DNA of 64,000 nucleotides from Nilaparvata lugens (taxonomy: Eukaryota; Arthropoda; Insecta; Hemiptera; Delphacidae), in NCBI RefSeq assembly GCF_014356525.2, contig NC_052508.1, positions 54,632,497 through 54,696,496 of the forward strand, in the 5' to 3' direction. This document shows positions 54,801 to 64,000 of the stretch, piece by piece. The first letter of the stretch is position 1, and each line of letters opens with the position of its first letter. The notes beneath the pieces are model-generated. The model had not been told where the DNA came from, searched no databases, and was given only the letters and a program-made list of their open reading frames with translations. The position numbers were made by a program, and so were the translations under genes.

Positions 54801-57800
54801 CTATTTAACTATATCTCAAATACTACTAACGACTCCATAGCTCCGCCGCACCTTTACTCCATAGCCCTCACCTTAAATCCTGTAATAAAACCTCTTTCCG
54901 GGATCGCAGATCCAGTCTGCCCGCCGTCAGCTCGCAGTTGGTTCAGATTGTGTACTACCTTTACAAATATAATTATTTATAGGGATCTGATATCCGGATC
55001 CGTCTCCTCGGTTAAGGCTACCTCAATCCTCCTTAACACCCAACCTGAATTCCAAAGGCCGAGGGCCGAATCGGCCAGCAACGGCACGGGCAAATACTCT
55101 TCCTCTGAAATTAAAAATCTCGCGAAAGAAGCAGAGGGTAAAGAATGAGGATAGAGGGAGAAGCGTAGGTCCTGTATCTCCACCAGTCAGTACGGCTACT
55201 GACCCCGACCCATATCCGACTGTAGCTAGTCCGCGTTGTAGCAATACTTCGCAATAATTATTAGATAACCTAGGGGGTGGAATAGGCGTATCTAATAAAA
55301 TCAAAGTCAAATCGAATCAAAGTTTATTCATCAAAAACAATGACAATACAAATTTGAATACTATAACATTTAATACAAACTAAACAAAGAAGTCTTATGC
55401 ATTGAATAGTTTCTCAATAGGCATAGATAAACCAATGAATGAATATACACCCCACTATGAATGATATGAGTTGGGGTATGAATTGTATATAATAATTGTA
55501 CAATTGTAATATTGTGTCTCATGATAGTTGAATCGATGATATTTAAATATCTCTTTTTGCTAAAGAAAAACACGAGGAATGTCCTGTTAGAGGGATTCAG
55601 TGTATTAATGACTACCTGAGAGAAGCAACGATGAAAGGTAAGAGACTCATGGACAATTTATAATAAATCAAAACAAATAATAGCCAATCAAGAACGTTTT
55701 ATATGAATTGAAACTAATTTATTGCAGAAATAACAATTCACATTTAGTATGATTTGTAGTATACAAATAATAGAAATTGACTGATCATTAGTTAAAAAAT
55801 TAATGAAGGAAATCTATTCTGTAGATACAGTACCTATAAATTTTCAGTGTTTCTTCAATGACTTGTCAATAATTTCAATTTTTTTATTGAAATACAACGT
55901 TTTTTCAATTGATATTTTTCCATTTGAGCTTGATTCTATGATGTGTTTGGAGGATGTAAGGAACTGTTTGTGTTGACATTGCTTTTCCAGCTAATCGTAG
56001 TTGAAGCTCAACCTCTCAATAATTTGCCAATTGAACTTGTTTTGCAGACTACGGAGTTGCAGAACATGATGAACATGTTATTCTGAATGAGTGCAAATGT
56101 CCTCCAGCTTGTGAAAGTATACTATATAAATCCACTACATCAACGCTCATTCGAGATCATTCCACGTAAGTTGAAAAGTTTTCAGTAACTAAACGAGCGT
56201 TATCGAAGTTCTCACTTTTGACTTACTAGAGCTCAAAGTCGTTTTCAGTCTGTTATACAGTTCGACAAGAACTTTAGAGAGAATTGATCAATAAGCTTCA
56301 AATTTTGAACACGAATTCTTTGAACCTTCTTACAGGTTCGTTGGACAACAAAAGTGACTCACTCCTTCATCCGTTTTCAGGATATAAAGATAACATTGAA
56401 AGTGCATCAGAAAAAAATTGTTTTGATTTATCATTCAGCTGGGATTATTTGCATGCTATTTAGACTATGTGATTTTTCCATTCATTTAAAGAAGCTGATG
56501 CTATTATTTGGCAGTTGTCACACAGACTATCAGACAGACATACTTTATACGCCGAAACATGATTTCAGCTGAATAATGCACAACATTAATTCATCCTATA
56601 CTATTAAACGAAAAACTTCTGTTTAGATGTTTATATGTTTGTATTCTACCGGATCTCGAAAACGGCTCTAACGATTCTCACGAAATTCAGAACATAGTAG
56701 GTTTATAATAATTATAAAGATTCGATTGCACTTGGTCCCATCCCTGGGATAACTCGCTGAAGGACATTAAAAGGATAATTATTATTCATCCTTGGGAAAA
56801 CAGCTTATAATGATTATTTCGTCGTCTGTTGGTGATGGAAGTGAGTGAGCGAGTTCATGTGTGTGGGACTGTGTCAGAATTATGACTCAGCTGTTGAACT
56901 TTTGTAATCATTGAATCAGGTACTTAGTGCCTGTTGCAAAAAAGGCGGGTCATTTCCAATCCTGATTAATTCCAGTGGATCCTTCTTCTTGAAATGGTCT
57001 TCTCTGATTTGGTTCACGTGAAGTTAATCAGAATTAAAATTTAACCGGATTTTGTGCAACTGGGCCTTTTTGAGGGAAGTTTTTGCATTCCTCTGGTAAT
57101 TAATCTCAATTTTCTGTGATTAGATAGAACATTTCTGTATGAATGTTATTATAATTTCTGCTTTCGTAATAAATTTGTTATGCTTTTGTACTCCAGAGCG
57201 AAGCTCGGTCCCCGATATTAAGTTCTATACTAACTCGCTTCCGTTAATGTCTGTCTGCCTGTCTGTAAAATACACGTAATATTAATACAATTTGTGATAG
57301 CAGTTTCTGAAATTTTTTTTTTGTTGAGAGTTTTGAAATGTGAGTAGAAGCTACTATAGTGAGGTCCACGTTATAATGGCACTGTACGATTGACAATACT
57401 GTTGCTGTCCTTTTCTATCATACAATAAAACAGATAGCGCTATCTCTCTCTAGCTTTGCAATGTTGTCTGTTTGCCAGAATATTTTATTTTTATTTTTGA
57501 CAGTGACTGTACAAAAGTGAGCAAACAATAAATTCTCAGCCGCCACTTTTTTCTTCATTCTATCAAAATACTTCAGTACACAAGTCGTATAATTGATTTA
57601 AAATGTATTTTTGAAACAATTAAATAATTTTTAGACATTACTGTATGAGAAACACAAATTAATATACCTGAAATGACATTTTAAAAATTGATAACTAACC
57701 ATCCTAGACTTCATCCATGCTTCAGTTAGCCTACACATTATAGGTTTGTCACAAAGTGAATTTTTGTGACGGATGGAGAGCCGTCGACTAATGCATAATT

Positions 57801-60800
57801 TAGCGAATTTATTCTGTTTTAGAATAGGAATAGGATCGACTTCCAGATATATTTTGTTAGATTTGCAGTTGTGCACATGCACATTATCACCATCGCCGTC
57901 AACCCCTTTAAATCATCAGCAGCGGATTCATCTAACCAGATATTTCCAGATCTTGTTTACCACTCGGCTACCGAGTTGAGTCGGTATCGCTCTTCATGAA
58001 ATTTCTGGAATAGAAATATTGTTTACCGGCCTAATCTACTATATGAATCAGCAGTATTGTCATCATTTGCTGCACCCTTAGCATCAGGAGCAGCTGAGTC
58101 AAAACCCCGTCACATGACCAGTGGCGTGATCGTCTTTTCAGACTCTCATTGGTCAGGAAGCTCTTTTCCCCCGGCCTCCTAATTTTCAGCGACCCGGTGC
58201 AGCTTCAAGAAGACCTGGGAGAAAGCAGTTGTTCGGTGAACGGGTTCGTGTACGGCTGCGTTCCGAGCGGCGCTCCTAATAGTGGTGTATTAGAGGGTTA
58301 ATATTCTATTCTGTATTTTAGTGAATGGAATATTGTATGTCGAATTGCCGAGTGTATTTGAAGATAGAACTTCCTGGGGGATTTTCTTTCTTGTTGGTTA
58401 TTTTTCCTAAATTCGTATCACTGGGGGTGAACGAATTATCCTTGGTTTTGAAACCTGTAAGAAATCTCAAGTTTGTACTACAAATAGTTGAGTGGGGAAT
58501 TTAGCTAGGCTCTTATAGCGGGTTATTTTTGAGTACTTAATTTATAAGTCTCGACTCTGTCGCTTCACGACGTTTTTAATTATAATACGGGAAGGGGGAA
58601 TCGGTTCGCTATTCTCCGTATCAGTATCCACGTCATTTCAGGTAATTGTATGTCAGGACTGGTAGTCCGTATATTTTTCCTTCTCTGTAGTAAGGTGGCC
58701 TTTAGTTTAAAGAGTAATTTTTCTCCATTGAGTTTTTATTCTTGTAGGGAAATCCCTGTCCTTTTTGAGAATAGTTTTTCTCAATTAATTTTTATTCTTG
58801 TGGGAAAATCCCTGTTCCTTTTGAGAAAAGTTTTCTCGATTAAATTTTATTCTTGTAGAGAAATTATTATCATTTATAGTAAGTTTTCCTTGCTTGGTTT
58901 TCATACTATAGAGTGGCCCAGTATTTTAACTTTTCTTAGCAGTTTCTGACTTGCTGTAATACCTAGTAGGAAATTCCAATCATTTCCTTGAGAACTCAGG
59001 TACAGCTTGAGTTCGTCCTTGTCGAAGTTGGTAGACTGCGACGTCCATTCTCTTTCTTTCTCTTCACTTTCCCTATTCTAAAATCCTTCTAGCTCTCAGG
59101 TACAGCTTGAGGACTTCCTCGCCGAAGTTTTTAGACTGCGGCATCCTTTCTTTTTTTTCTCTTAATTCTTCCTGTGTTAAAATCCTTCCTGATCTCAGTT
59201 TCAGATTCGAGATCGTCCTAGTCGCGGGTTTTCAGACCCGCGAATCCTTTCTAAAATTCTTAGAAACCTGTCTTCTTTAATAGCAAATATTATTTGCTGG
59301 TTTTCCCTGTGGAAAATCCACGAATTTTCCCGTGATCTCAGTTGCAAATTAGAGATCGATCTTGTGGTAGTCCTTAGACTGGCAATTACTTGGAAAAGTC
59401 TATTGAAATCTTTTCCTGAATTAGGAGTCTCTGACTCGATATTTTCCTTGTGGAAAATCCTGGAAAAATCCTTTCCTACCCTGACAACGACAGACTGTTG
59501 TCTTCCCGATATTATTCTACAGACTGTGTCTGTGAAAAATCTTTTCTATCCTCTCACAATAGTCGACATACTGACTATTAATTTAAAAGCGTTTCGGACG
59601 ATTGAGAGTGATTCCCATACCCTTAAGGGCAGTCACAGATTGGCCCTTAATAACCGGCGCGCAGTCATCAGATTAGCGCGGGAATCCTGTTTAGCAGTTT
59701 CAGAATTGCTGAAAATCCTTTCGCAGCTGCAGGCTCGCGATTCAGAAATCCTACACCTAAAACCTTATCCTCTAAACTTTAATTACCACATAATTGAAAT
59801 TGATATACTGTATTTAGCTAGCAGGTCCAGCTTGCTGAGAGCTAGGGCGCAATTCTCAGATTGCGGATTATTGAGCAGATATTTATTTGCTGTAGAGAAT
59901 AATAATCTTATTATTGATTCTCTGTTCCCTATACCCTATACCGTATACCTCATACCCTGCACCCTATTCTCTATAGCTTACACCCTATACCGTGCCCTAT
60001 TTAACTACATCTTAAATACTACTAATAGCTCCATAGTTCCATCATACCTTTACCCCATAGCTCTCACCTTAAACCTCATAGAAAAACCACGTCCTGGGCT
60101 TGCAGGTACAGCTTGCTCGCCGTCAATTCGCAGTTGGTTCAGATTGCGTACTACCTTTATAAATAGAATTATTGGTAGGGATCTGATAGTCAGATCCGTC
60201 TCCTTGTGTAGGGTTATCTTAATATCCCTTAACACCCACCCTGTATTCCAAAGGCCGAGGGCCGAATCGGCCAGTAACGCCACGGGCAAACACTCTTCCC
60301 CTGAAAGTAAAAATCTCGCGAAAGAAGCAGAGGGTAAAGAATCAGGATAGAGGGAGAAGTGTAGGTCCGGTATCTCCACCAGTCAGTACGGCTACTGACC
60401 CCGACCCATATCCGACTGTAGCTAGTCCGCGTTGTAGCAATACTTCGCAATTATTAGGAAACCTAGAGGGTGGAATAGGTCATGCTAATAGGTTAGACCT
60501 ACTCGTACCGGTATAAATAATATTGAAAGGTTATTTCAGAATTATTTCCATTGAAATTACTTATTTTGAATGAGATTTATATTTTTCTATTATTTTTAAA
60601 AGAAATTGGAATAGAATACCTACCGAATAACTTAATTCCTTTTGTTTTGAAGTTCAGATTTGTGTATCACAGCTTTTCAAATTAGCCGCCATTTCAGGTT
60701 TGTAAATCTGATCTCAGTTATAAAAGCATAGTTTAGAATCAAATTATGAAAAAAACTATTTTATTGATGAATTTATTCAATTTGAAATAAAATTGATTAT

Positions 60801-63800
60801 ATTTTATCAAAGGAGTTAAAATTAATATGTGATCAAATTTGATGGGATAAATTGAATAACAGCTGTGTACACTCAGTGGCAAAATTGAGTCAATTTGGCA
60901 ACGTTGTGAACCAGTCTGAATGACTATCCAATCATGTTAGTTATATGGCACAAACTAAACGTCGGATCACCAAATTTCATTTCTCCTATTGATTATCAGA
61001 TTGACTTTGAACGTATCACATTGAATATAATCATTCTCAATTGAATTAATTCTCAATTGTAAATTATTTTGAAGAATAATAATATATTGTGTAACATATT
61101 TAATTTGGATTGATAAATAAAAATCCCTAGTTGAAATATTTATAGGTCTAAGTGAAGTAATTGGCTAATATCGCCAAAGAGATAGCGTAAAGATTAGATA
61201 ATATCAGACGTCCTGGCTAAACTGTACAACAGCCTAAGAGGAATGGAAATAAATTTTGCTACTATATAATATTATATAAAATATTGAAAATTGAGGTTAG
61301 GCATAAATATTTACTGTTCGGCGACCTAACGATCGACTGAGCCATACAACGTAGAATCTGACCAAACACCTTGGCAGAAATTTATTGTGGCAAAACAGTA
61401 TGCAATTTGAGGAACTAAAAGTCTCACGTGGCTAATTATTGTAATGTATGAAACAACTAATAATCTATAAAAAATTACTTAGCATGTAAAGAGCATATTT
61501 AAAAACCCAACAAAAATAATTAAATGTATTAAGGAAGTAGGAGGTTACTAAGCGCATGAATACTGTAATAATTTGCATGCACCAATCAAATAGTGGCAAT
61601 TGATAGGCGGCAATAGTGAGCCGATTCAAAAATATTTGTATATATTTCTACAAATAATAAGAATTTATAAAAAATTGTTGTATAGTCTATGTTTTGGATA
61701 TGGCCCGAAGGCAAAGAAATTATTTAATATATAACATAAGTAATAATTTAATATTTTAGTACGGTCTATTTGAGCCTTGAATGGCGGAGGAATAGAATAT
61801 TCAAATTTTATGCAAATTTAGAAATCGAAAATGAGAATTGTGAAATTGAGAAACGAGAACCACACTCGCCTGCCAACTACCACCATGAGAGGTCACCAAA
61901 AATTATAGAGCGTAATACCTTGTAATAATTTAAAGTTAAATTGAATTACTAAATTTCTTATAAGACTTTGTGATGCTCTTATAAAGCAAAAGTCATTTTT
62001 AAATAATTTTGTAACCCCTTGGAAGAGACGACTCTGGCTACAATAATCCAGGACCACCAGGAGTTGGATCGACATCAGCAGCTCATAAGAAAATTCTGAC
62101 ACGTGAGTGAAAAATATTGAAATAGTGATAGGGCGCCCTCAGTGCTTCAAAATTACATAAGAATCAAAGCTAGCTTGTCGAAAGGGTTTCTTATAAATTA
62201 AGGGTTTCTTATAAAAAAGTATTGGTAAAAATACTTGCGCAAGTAAATGTAGTATAAAAGGTATTTTATTAGAAAGTAACGAATCAATTCATATATTGGA
62301 AGATTTATCAATCAAAGAAGTATAAAATCTAGGCTGTTAATACAATATTCATATGATCATTAATTTCTGCAATATAATTTGCGATAGTTTATTGTAGCTC
62401 TGATTCACTAGATGAATTGCTCTATTTATTCCTTCAGGTGCCGAATCTCGCACCCTGAGATAAAATATATATTTATCACAAAGAAATCTATTAGATACTA
62501 TAGAATTTAATATATATATTATTTGGATTACTAGCTTGTCAATTTGTCATGCTGACCTAAGAATTTAGTCTAAAATAGAATTATCCAAGTCGACAGGTAT
62601 TAGCAAGCTGATATCACAGCTACATGCAAATAAATGCATATTTATTTATTCATTTATTCTAGATATTACAATTCACTTAATTAGATAGAAACACAGACAA
62701 ACGTCCAAAACGTCTTTTTTTCCAAATTTGTCAAAATTAAGGTTATGTTCACCTTGTCCAATAAAACACAAATTTATGCTTTAAGGAATGTTAAAGTTCA
62801 AAGTACTGTCCAAAAATATATATGAGCTGGAAATTTTGAATTCAGAATGATTAAAATACCAAATTATAGTCAAATATTGCACTTAATATCACCGCACTTT
62901 GAATAAATTAAGTTATTTTAGAAAATTTTGAAGCCAAAAATATACACACAACTTTCCACTAGGCACAGCTGTTGTATCATGAATGTAAAATTTATTTGTG
63001 AATATGATCATAAAAATGGAAGCACATGGTAACGTTTCGTGCTATAAAATTTAAAGAATAGTATTTAGCCTGTGATATTTTATTGATTTCGATTATTGTT
63101 TTATCTTATATTATATATTTTTGTCGCTCTATATATTTTTGCTCTGATTTATTTTTTGAAATATTTGTTAATATATTAATCAAATTGTTTATGGTGTACG
63201 ATTTATTTTTATTCCTCAATACAATAGGATAAGTATTATATATATATTTTTAATGAATTATCAGAATTATTGTGGAAGCTCATATCTGGGCCTATAAAGA
63301 TTTTTATGAGACTGTATCCTAGTAAAAAACCACGACCTTATTTTTATAATTATTAAAATATTTCATGCTCTACCGATTGATGCCAAGCAGGAGGCTAATC
63401 GTTATTTAACTATAGAAAATAACGTGACAATTTTCAAAAATACGCTAGAATCTGTGTATTAATACACATCAGTGTATCAAGACAACGTAAGCATGATATT
63501 TGACGCTAACGTTTTCACACTATGTTTTATTGATATCAATTGATATTGCTGAGCTAATATGGTCAATATTGAGGGTTGAGAGGGCCGACTGCGCCCTAAT
63601 ATCGCCCTCCAAGGTCAAAAAAAAAGGCAGTCATTCTATTCTATTCTATTGGAGAACCAGGATGGGCATGTAACTGTGGGACTCCAACTAGCATGCTCGA
63701 ACAGTTACACTTCCAAGCCTATTCATGATGATGCGTCCAGCTCTCAAATAAAAATTCTTCTTATCTAACATTTCCCCAAACCTTCTTTGACACACCTTGT

Positions 63801-63971
63801 TAATTAAAATAATAATACTTTTGAGATTAATTCGAGATGGTATTCTTTATTATAATGGAAATATGTGTTTCAGCAATCCCACGAATGAGACACACGTTTT
63901 CATTTTTTTTGAGCGATCATTTGTTAACTTGTACGAGAGAGAACCGATTTACACTGCTATGGAGCTACTTG
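41155..63971 (+). CDS. Pickpocket-family DEG/ENaC sodium channel, gene C (3' partial)
   Basis: Ten of eleven expected exons: 41155-41221, 43043-43172, 43992-44198, 45733-45895, 46472-46608, 47815-47941, 50386-50671, 55566-55637, 56048-56165, 63874-63971; 1405 nt, 468 codons plus one base. All borders are GT/AG and all phases equal those of gene B. Motifs: H51-G52 in SSIHGLK, TM1 about 69-88, FPGVAVCN at 112-119, FDPRSHPYS at 281-289, ECQFRC, CPVRGIQC (378-385), NECKCPPAC and EREPIYT. Exon lengths differ from B only in exons 6-10. The final exon with filter, TM2 and C-tail (about 70 residues) lies beyond the window. It is a paralogue of B from tandem duplication, with both coding sequences open and no stop or frameshift seen. 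Confidence 0.93.
41871..42724 (+). mobile_element. CA-bearing dispersed element, copy 5 of 5
   Basis: TCTGGTGTGGCGCACTCACA to GGACAAGGAAAGTAAAAA in intron 1 of gene C. The CA array (42521-42583) is short and interrupted by ACCAC. Confidence 0.85.
43043..43172 (+). CDS. Gene C exon 2 (HG motif)
   Basis: 130 nt, acceptor TCAATTCCAG, donor AG|GTGAGA. Encodes RKPRKEHRSTLKVVKDLIVT then YLEKSSIHGLKSIVNPNHNI FQ. Confidence 0.92.
43283..43661. mobile_element. MITE, 379 bp including TA duplications
   Basis: Perfect inverted termini TATAGTGAGGTCCACGTTAT AATG and the complementary CATTATAACGTGGACCTCAC TATA. TA flanks suggest a Tc1/mariner-type source. The interior has no coding capacity. A lone terminus of the same family lies at 57355. 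Confidence 0.88.
43992..44198 (+). CDS. Gene C exon 3 (TM1 and FPGVAVCN)
   Basis: 207 nt, acceptor TGTTTACAG, donor AT|GTGAGT. Encodes IFSASVVLFCLIVACINIAS, SYYTYQASAHITVMKSD and ISSIPFPGVAVCNINRIKKS. The SSYYTY..(A/S)AHITVMKSDS segment is almost unchanged from gene B. Confidence 0.95.
44670..45660 (-). mobile_element. Non-autonomous Helitron, 991 bp
   Basis: On the minus strand it begins TCTATAATATTTATATATAT with AAAAGCGAAATGGCACTGAT and a run of TCAC repeats. It ends AACGAAGCGAGCCTCCCGGC TAG before T, after an A. Internal blocks with CCGCCGATCTTGAGCG-type phrases repeat two or three times. It occupies intron 3 of gene C. Confidence 0.78.
45733..45895 (+). CDS. Gene C exon 4
   Basis: 163 nt, acceptor CTTTTCAAAG, donor GAG|GTAAGT. 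Encodes KGNANMSFAETYSILKNLYK and 34 more residues ending KIMKE. The first half is conserved with gene B, the second half strongly diverged. Confidence 0.9.
46472..46608 (+). CDS. Gene C exon 5
   Basis: 137 nt, acceptor CAATTTTCAG as in gene B. Encodes LSHSCDDMLKTCKLGSFLTP then CKNLFKQAILPVSRSCCISK and NSIIT. All five cysteines match gene B. Confidence 0.93.
46845..47400 (+). repeat. About 175-bp tandem repeat, three to four degenerate copies
   Basis: GAAATAAGACC..CTTGGAGCG, AATAAAAG, CTTTTGAGCTAGGA, TTAAAGAGATAA and CTGAAACTTGAAAT recur with starts near 46853, 47026, 47200 and 47345. A downstream ACAAACAAAGAAACAGACAA tail is a common end of insect mobile elements. Confidence 0.6.
47815..47941 (+). 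CDS. Gene C exon 6
   Basis: 127 nt, acceptor TCTTCCACAG, donor GAA|GTAAGT. Encodes DTNDLPIWTQVSNGVSFGVF, LNLDLETNEYLPQSATLSYG AE. Three residues longer than in gene B. Confidence 0.9.
48058..48860. repeat. GAGCAAATGCTC-rich inverted-repeat region
   Basis: TGAGCAAAAG, GAGCAAATGCTC and TGCTCATGAGCA variants occur more than a dozen times in both orientations. They cluster at the two ends (about 48075-48230 and 48680-48860) around a plainer middle. This is probably an inverted-repeat mobile element with short palindromic subrepeats. Confidence 0.55.
49393..49614. repeat. Mirrored Helitron 3' ends
   Basis: CTAGCCATCAGGCTCGCTTC at the left and GAAGCGAGCCTGACGGCTAG at the right are inverted copies extending about 35 bp (into TCGCCATATCCGT and its complement). 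So a second, forward-facing 3' terminus sits inside the nested element. Confidence 0.75.
49393..50102 (-). mobile_element. Nested Helitron in opposite orientation
   Basis: On the minus strand it starts TCTCTATATATATAAAAGCG with AAATGGCACTCACTCAC, and ends GGCGAGCGAAGCGAGCCTGA then TGGCTAG. It lies inside the Helitron above. It resembles the element at 44670-45660. Confidence 0.68.
50386..50671 (+). CDS. Gene C exon 7 (FDPRSHPYS, ECQFRC)
   Basis: 286 nt, acceptor CTTTTTGCAG, donor G|GTAAGC. Encodes IMIFDPRSHPYSLTFGVSSM, VDPSVDNNTYAHEGDD, YSFSECQFRCMMSKMLEACQ CILYKHSFE. Confidence 0.95.
50706..52140. other. Gene C intron 7, first part
   Basis: Mostly AT-rich. A (TA)n tract of about 36 bp lies at 51856-51897. 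ACATACAGACAGACAAAAGC near 51387 looks like the tail of a mobile element. No exon is supported. Confidence 0.45.
52147..55290 (+). repeat. Unclassified 3-kb repeat, copy 1
   Basis: Collinear with 57750-60490 over almost its full length: shared CACATGRYCAGTGGCG, TTTTCCCCCGRCCTCC, ATTTATAAGTCTCGACTCTG, the CCCTATACCCTATACCGTAT array and the end GACTGTAGCTAGTCCGCGTT. A 470-bp insertion (52718-53187) is flanked by GAATAGAATATTGT on both sides. Degenerate tandem modules of about 65 and 110 bp fill the middle. No recognised protein. Confidence 0.82.
55566..55637 (+). CDS. Gene C exon 8 (small cysteine exon)
   Basis: 72 nt, acceptor CTTTTTGCTAAAG, donor AAAG|GTAAGA. Encodes KHEECPVRGIQCINDYLREA then TMK. 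EEC...G..C matches exon 8 of B and its equivalent in A; phase 1 in, phase 1 out. It is 15 nt longer than in B. Confidence 0.85.
56048..56165 (+). CDS. Gene C exon 9 (CxCPxxC)
   Basis: 118 nt, acceptor TTGTTTTGCAG, donor AC|GTAAGT. Encodes YGVAEHDEHVILNECKCPPA then CESILYKSTTSTLIRDHS. Confidence 0.95.
56596..57222 (+). mobile_element. Helitron-like element with nested MITE
   Basis: Starts TCCTATACTATTAAACGA after A. The interior has CGGATCTCGAAAACGGCTCT. It ends CCAGAGCGAAGCTCGGTCCC CGATATTA. Same family as 2722-3566. A MITE sits inside it. Confidence 0.6.
56937..57061. mobile_element. Palindromic MITE, about 125 bp, nested
   Basis: GTTGCAAAAAAGGCGGGTCA and the complementary AACCGGATTTTGTGCAAC form the ends. 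Internal GATTAATTCCAGTGGATCC and its degraded complement match the copy at 25811-25937. Confidence 0.65.
57355..57385 (+). repeat. Solo terminus of the GTGAGGTCCACG MITE
   Basis: TATAGTGAGGTCCACGTTAT AATGGCA repeats the left end of the element at 43283-43661. I did not find the matching right terminus downstream. Confidence 0.6.
57750..60490 (+). repeat. Unclassified 3-kb repeat, copy 2
   Basis: Second copy of 52147-55290, without the 470-bp insertion. It contains a 328-codon open frame (59364-60350) whose counterpart in copy 1 is broken by indels, for example at the AGAGCGCATATTGTCAG versus AGGGCGCAATTCTCAG difference. The frame resembles no protein I know and ends KNLAKEAEGKE(SG). Confidence 0.82.
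60491..61117. other. Gene C intron 9, unassigned
   Basis: AT-rich sequence between the 3-kb repeat and the 1.9-kb repeat. Nothing recognisable was seen. Confidence 0.5.
61118..63430 (+). repeat. 1.9-kb dispersed repeat, copy 2, with insertion
   Basis: Collinear with 30822-32749 from TTATAGGTCTAAGTGAAGTA to ATAACGTGACAA. An extra segment of about 360 bp (about 62642-63001), starting TTTATTTATTCATTTATTC, interrupts it between AATGCATA and TATGATCATAAAA, probably a retroelement tail. It lies in the same intron of gene C as copy 1 does in gene B. Confidence 0.85.
63874..63971 (+). CDS. Gene C exon 10
   Basis: 98 nt, acceptor ATGTGTTTCAG, donor G|GTGAGT. Encodes NPTNETHVFIFFERSFVNLY then EREPIYTAMELL. 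The donor is intact, so a terminal pore exon is expected to the right of the window. Confidence 0.93.
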
Positions 63972-64000
63972 GTGAGTACAAGATTCAAGATTCAAGATTT

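Noticed and set aside
54657..55148. 163-codon frame as a host gene
   Set aside because: It is within the 3-kb repeat and is frameshifted relative to the other copy; kept only as a note on coding potential of that repeat.
1..64000. CRISPR array, bacterial operons, phage or viral genes
   Set aside because: No regularly spaced repeats with unique spacers, no prokaryotic gene arrangement and no viral protein signature were seen.

Overview
The window looks like AT-rich nuclear DNA of an insect. Short phase-matched exons with canonical GT/AG borders, kilobase introns packed with transposons, a tRNA-derived SINE and a nuclear copy of insect-type mitochondrial DNA (nd1, trnL, rrnL) all point to an animal. 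The gene family (pickpocket) and the mitochondrial gene order point to an insect. A sap-feeding hemipteran such as a planthopper is my best guess, from the general look of the repeats, and it is not proven.

The only host genes I can support are three tandem, same-strand (+) members of the pickpocket (PPK) branch of the DEG/ENaC amiloride-sensitive sodium-channel family. Gene A (922-7280) is the 3' part of a gene whose first exons lie left of the window: four exons ending in TM2, the selectivity filter and a stop. Gene B (9184-37589) is complete: 11 exons, 1605 nt, 534 aa, every splice phase consistent. Gene C (41155-63971) has ten exons matching exons 1-10 of B one for one and lacks only the terminal TM2 exon, which must lie right of the window. 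B and C have the same starting peptide (MSQKV), the His-Gly motif at residues 51-52, TM1, FPGVAVCN, the cysteine-rich ectodomain exons and the same intron phases. A and B share the TM2 exon and an NEILxxID C-terminus. The cluster arose by tandem duplication. A broken copy of exon 10 lies 12 bp after the stop of B, and exon 8 of B has a 93-bp partial tandem duplication.

Most remaining sequence is mobile or repetitive. 7.3-9.2 kb: (TTC)n array and upstream region of B. 9.9-11.1 kb: two abutting inverted-repeat elements, one with a mariner/Tc-like transposase remnant. 13.4-18.3 kb: a 4.9-kb foldback element whose left arm carries three more 209-bp units than its right arm. 21-22.5 kb: a Helitron and a (GT)n-bearing repeat. 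30.8-35.9 kb: a 1.9-kb repeat, a second foldback element, and a Penelope-plus-NUMT mosaic bounded by a 19-bp inverted repeat. 37.6-41.1 kb (B-C intergenic): pseudo-exon, SINE, (CA)n element. 44.7-50.3 kb: Helitrons, one nested. 52-60.5 kb: two copies of an unclassified ~3-kb repeat around exons 8 and 9 of C. 61.1-63.4 kb: second copy of the 1.9-kb repeat.

The three channel genes would make plasma-membrane subunits that assemble as trimers. Their order and shared strand suggest possible co-expression, but nothing here shows when or where they are expressed. Except for the three PPK genes, I found no other intact host gene.
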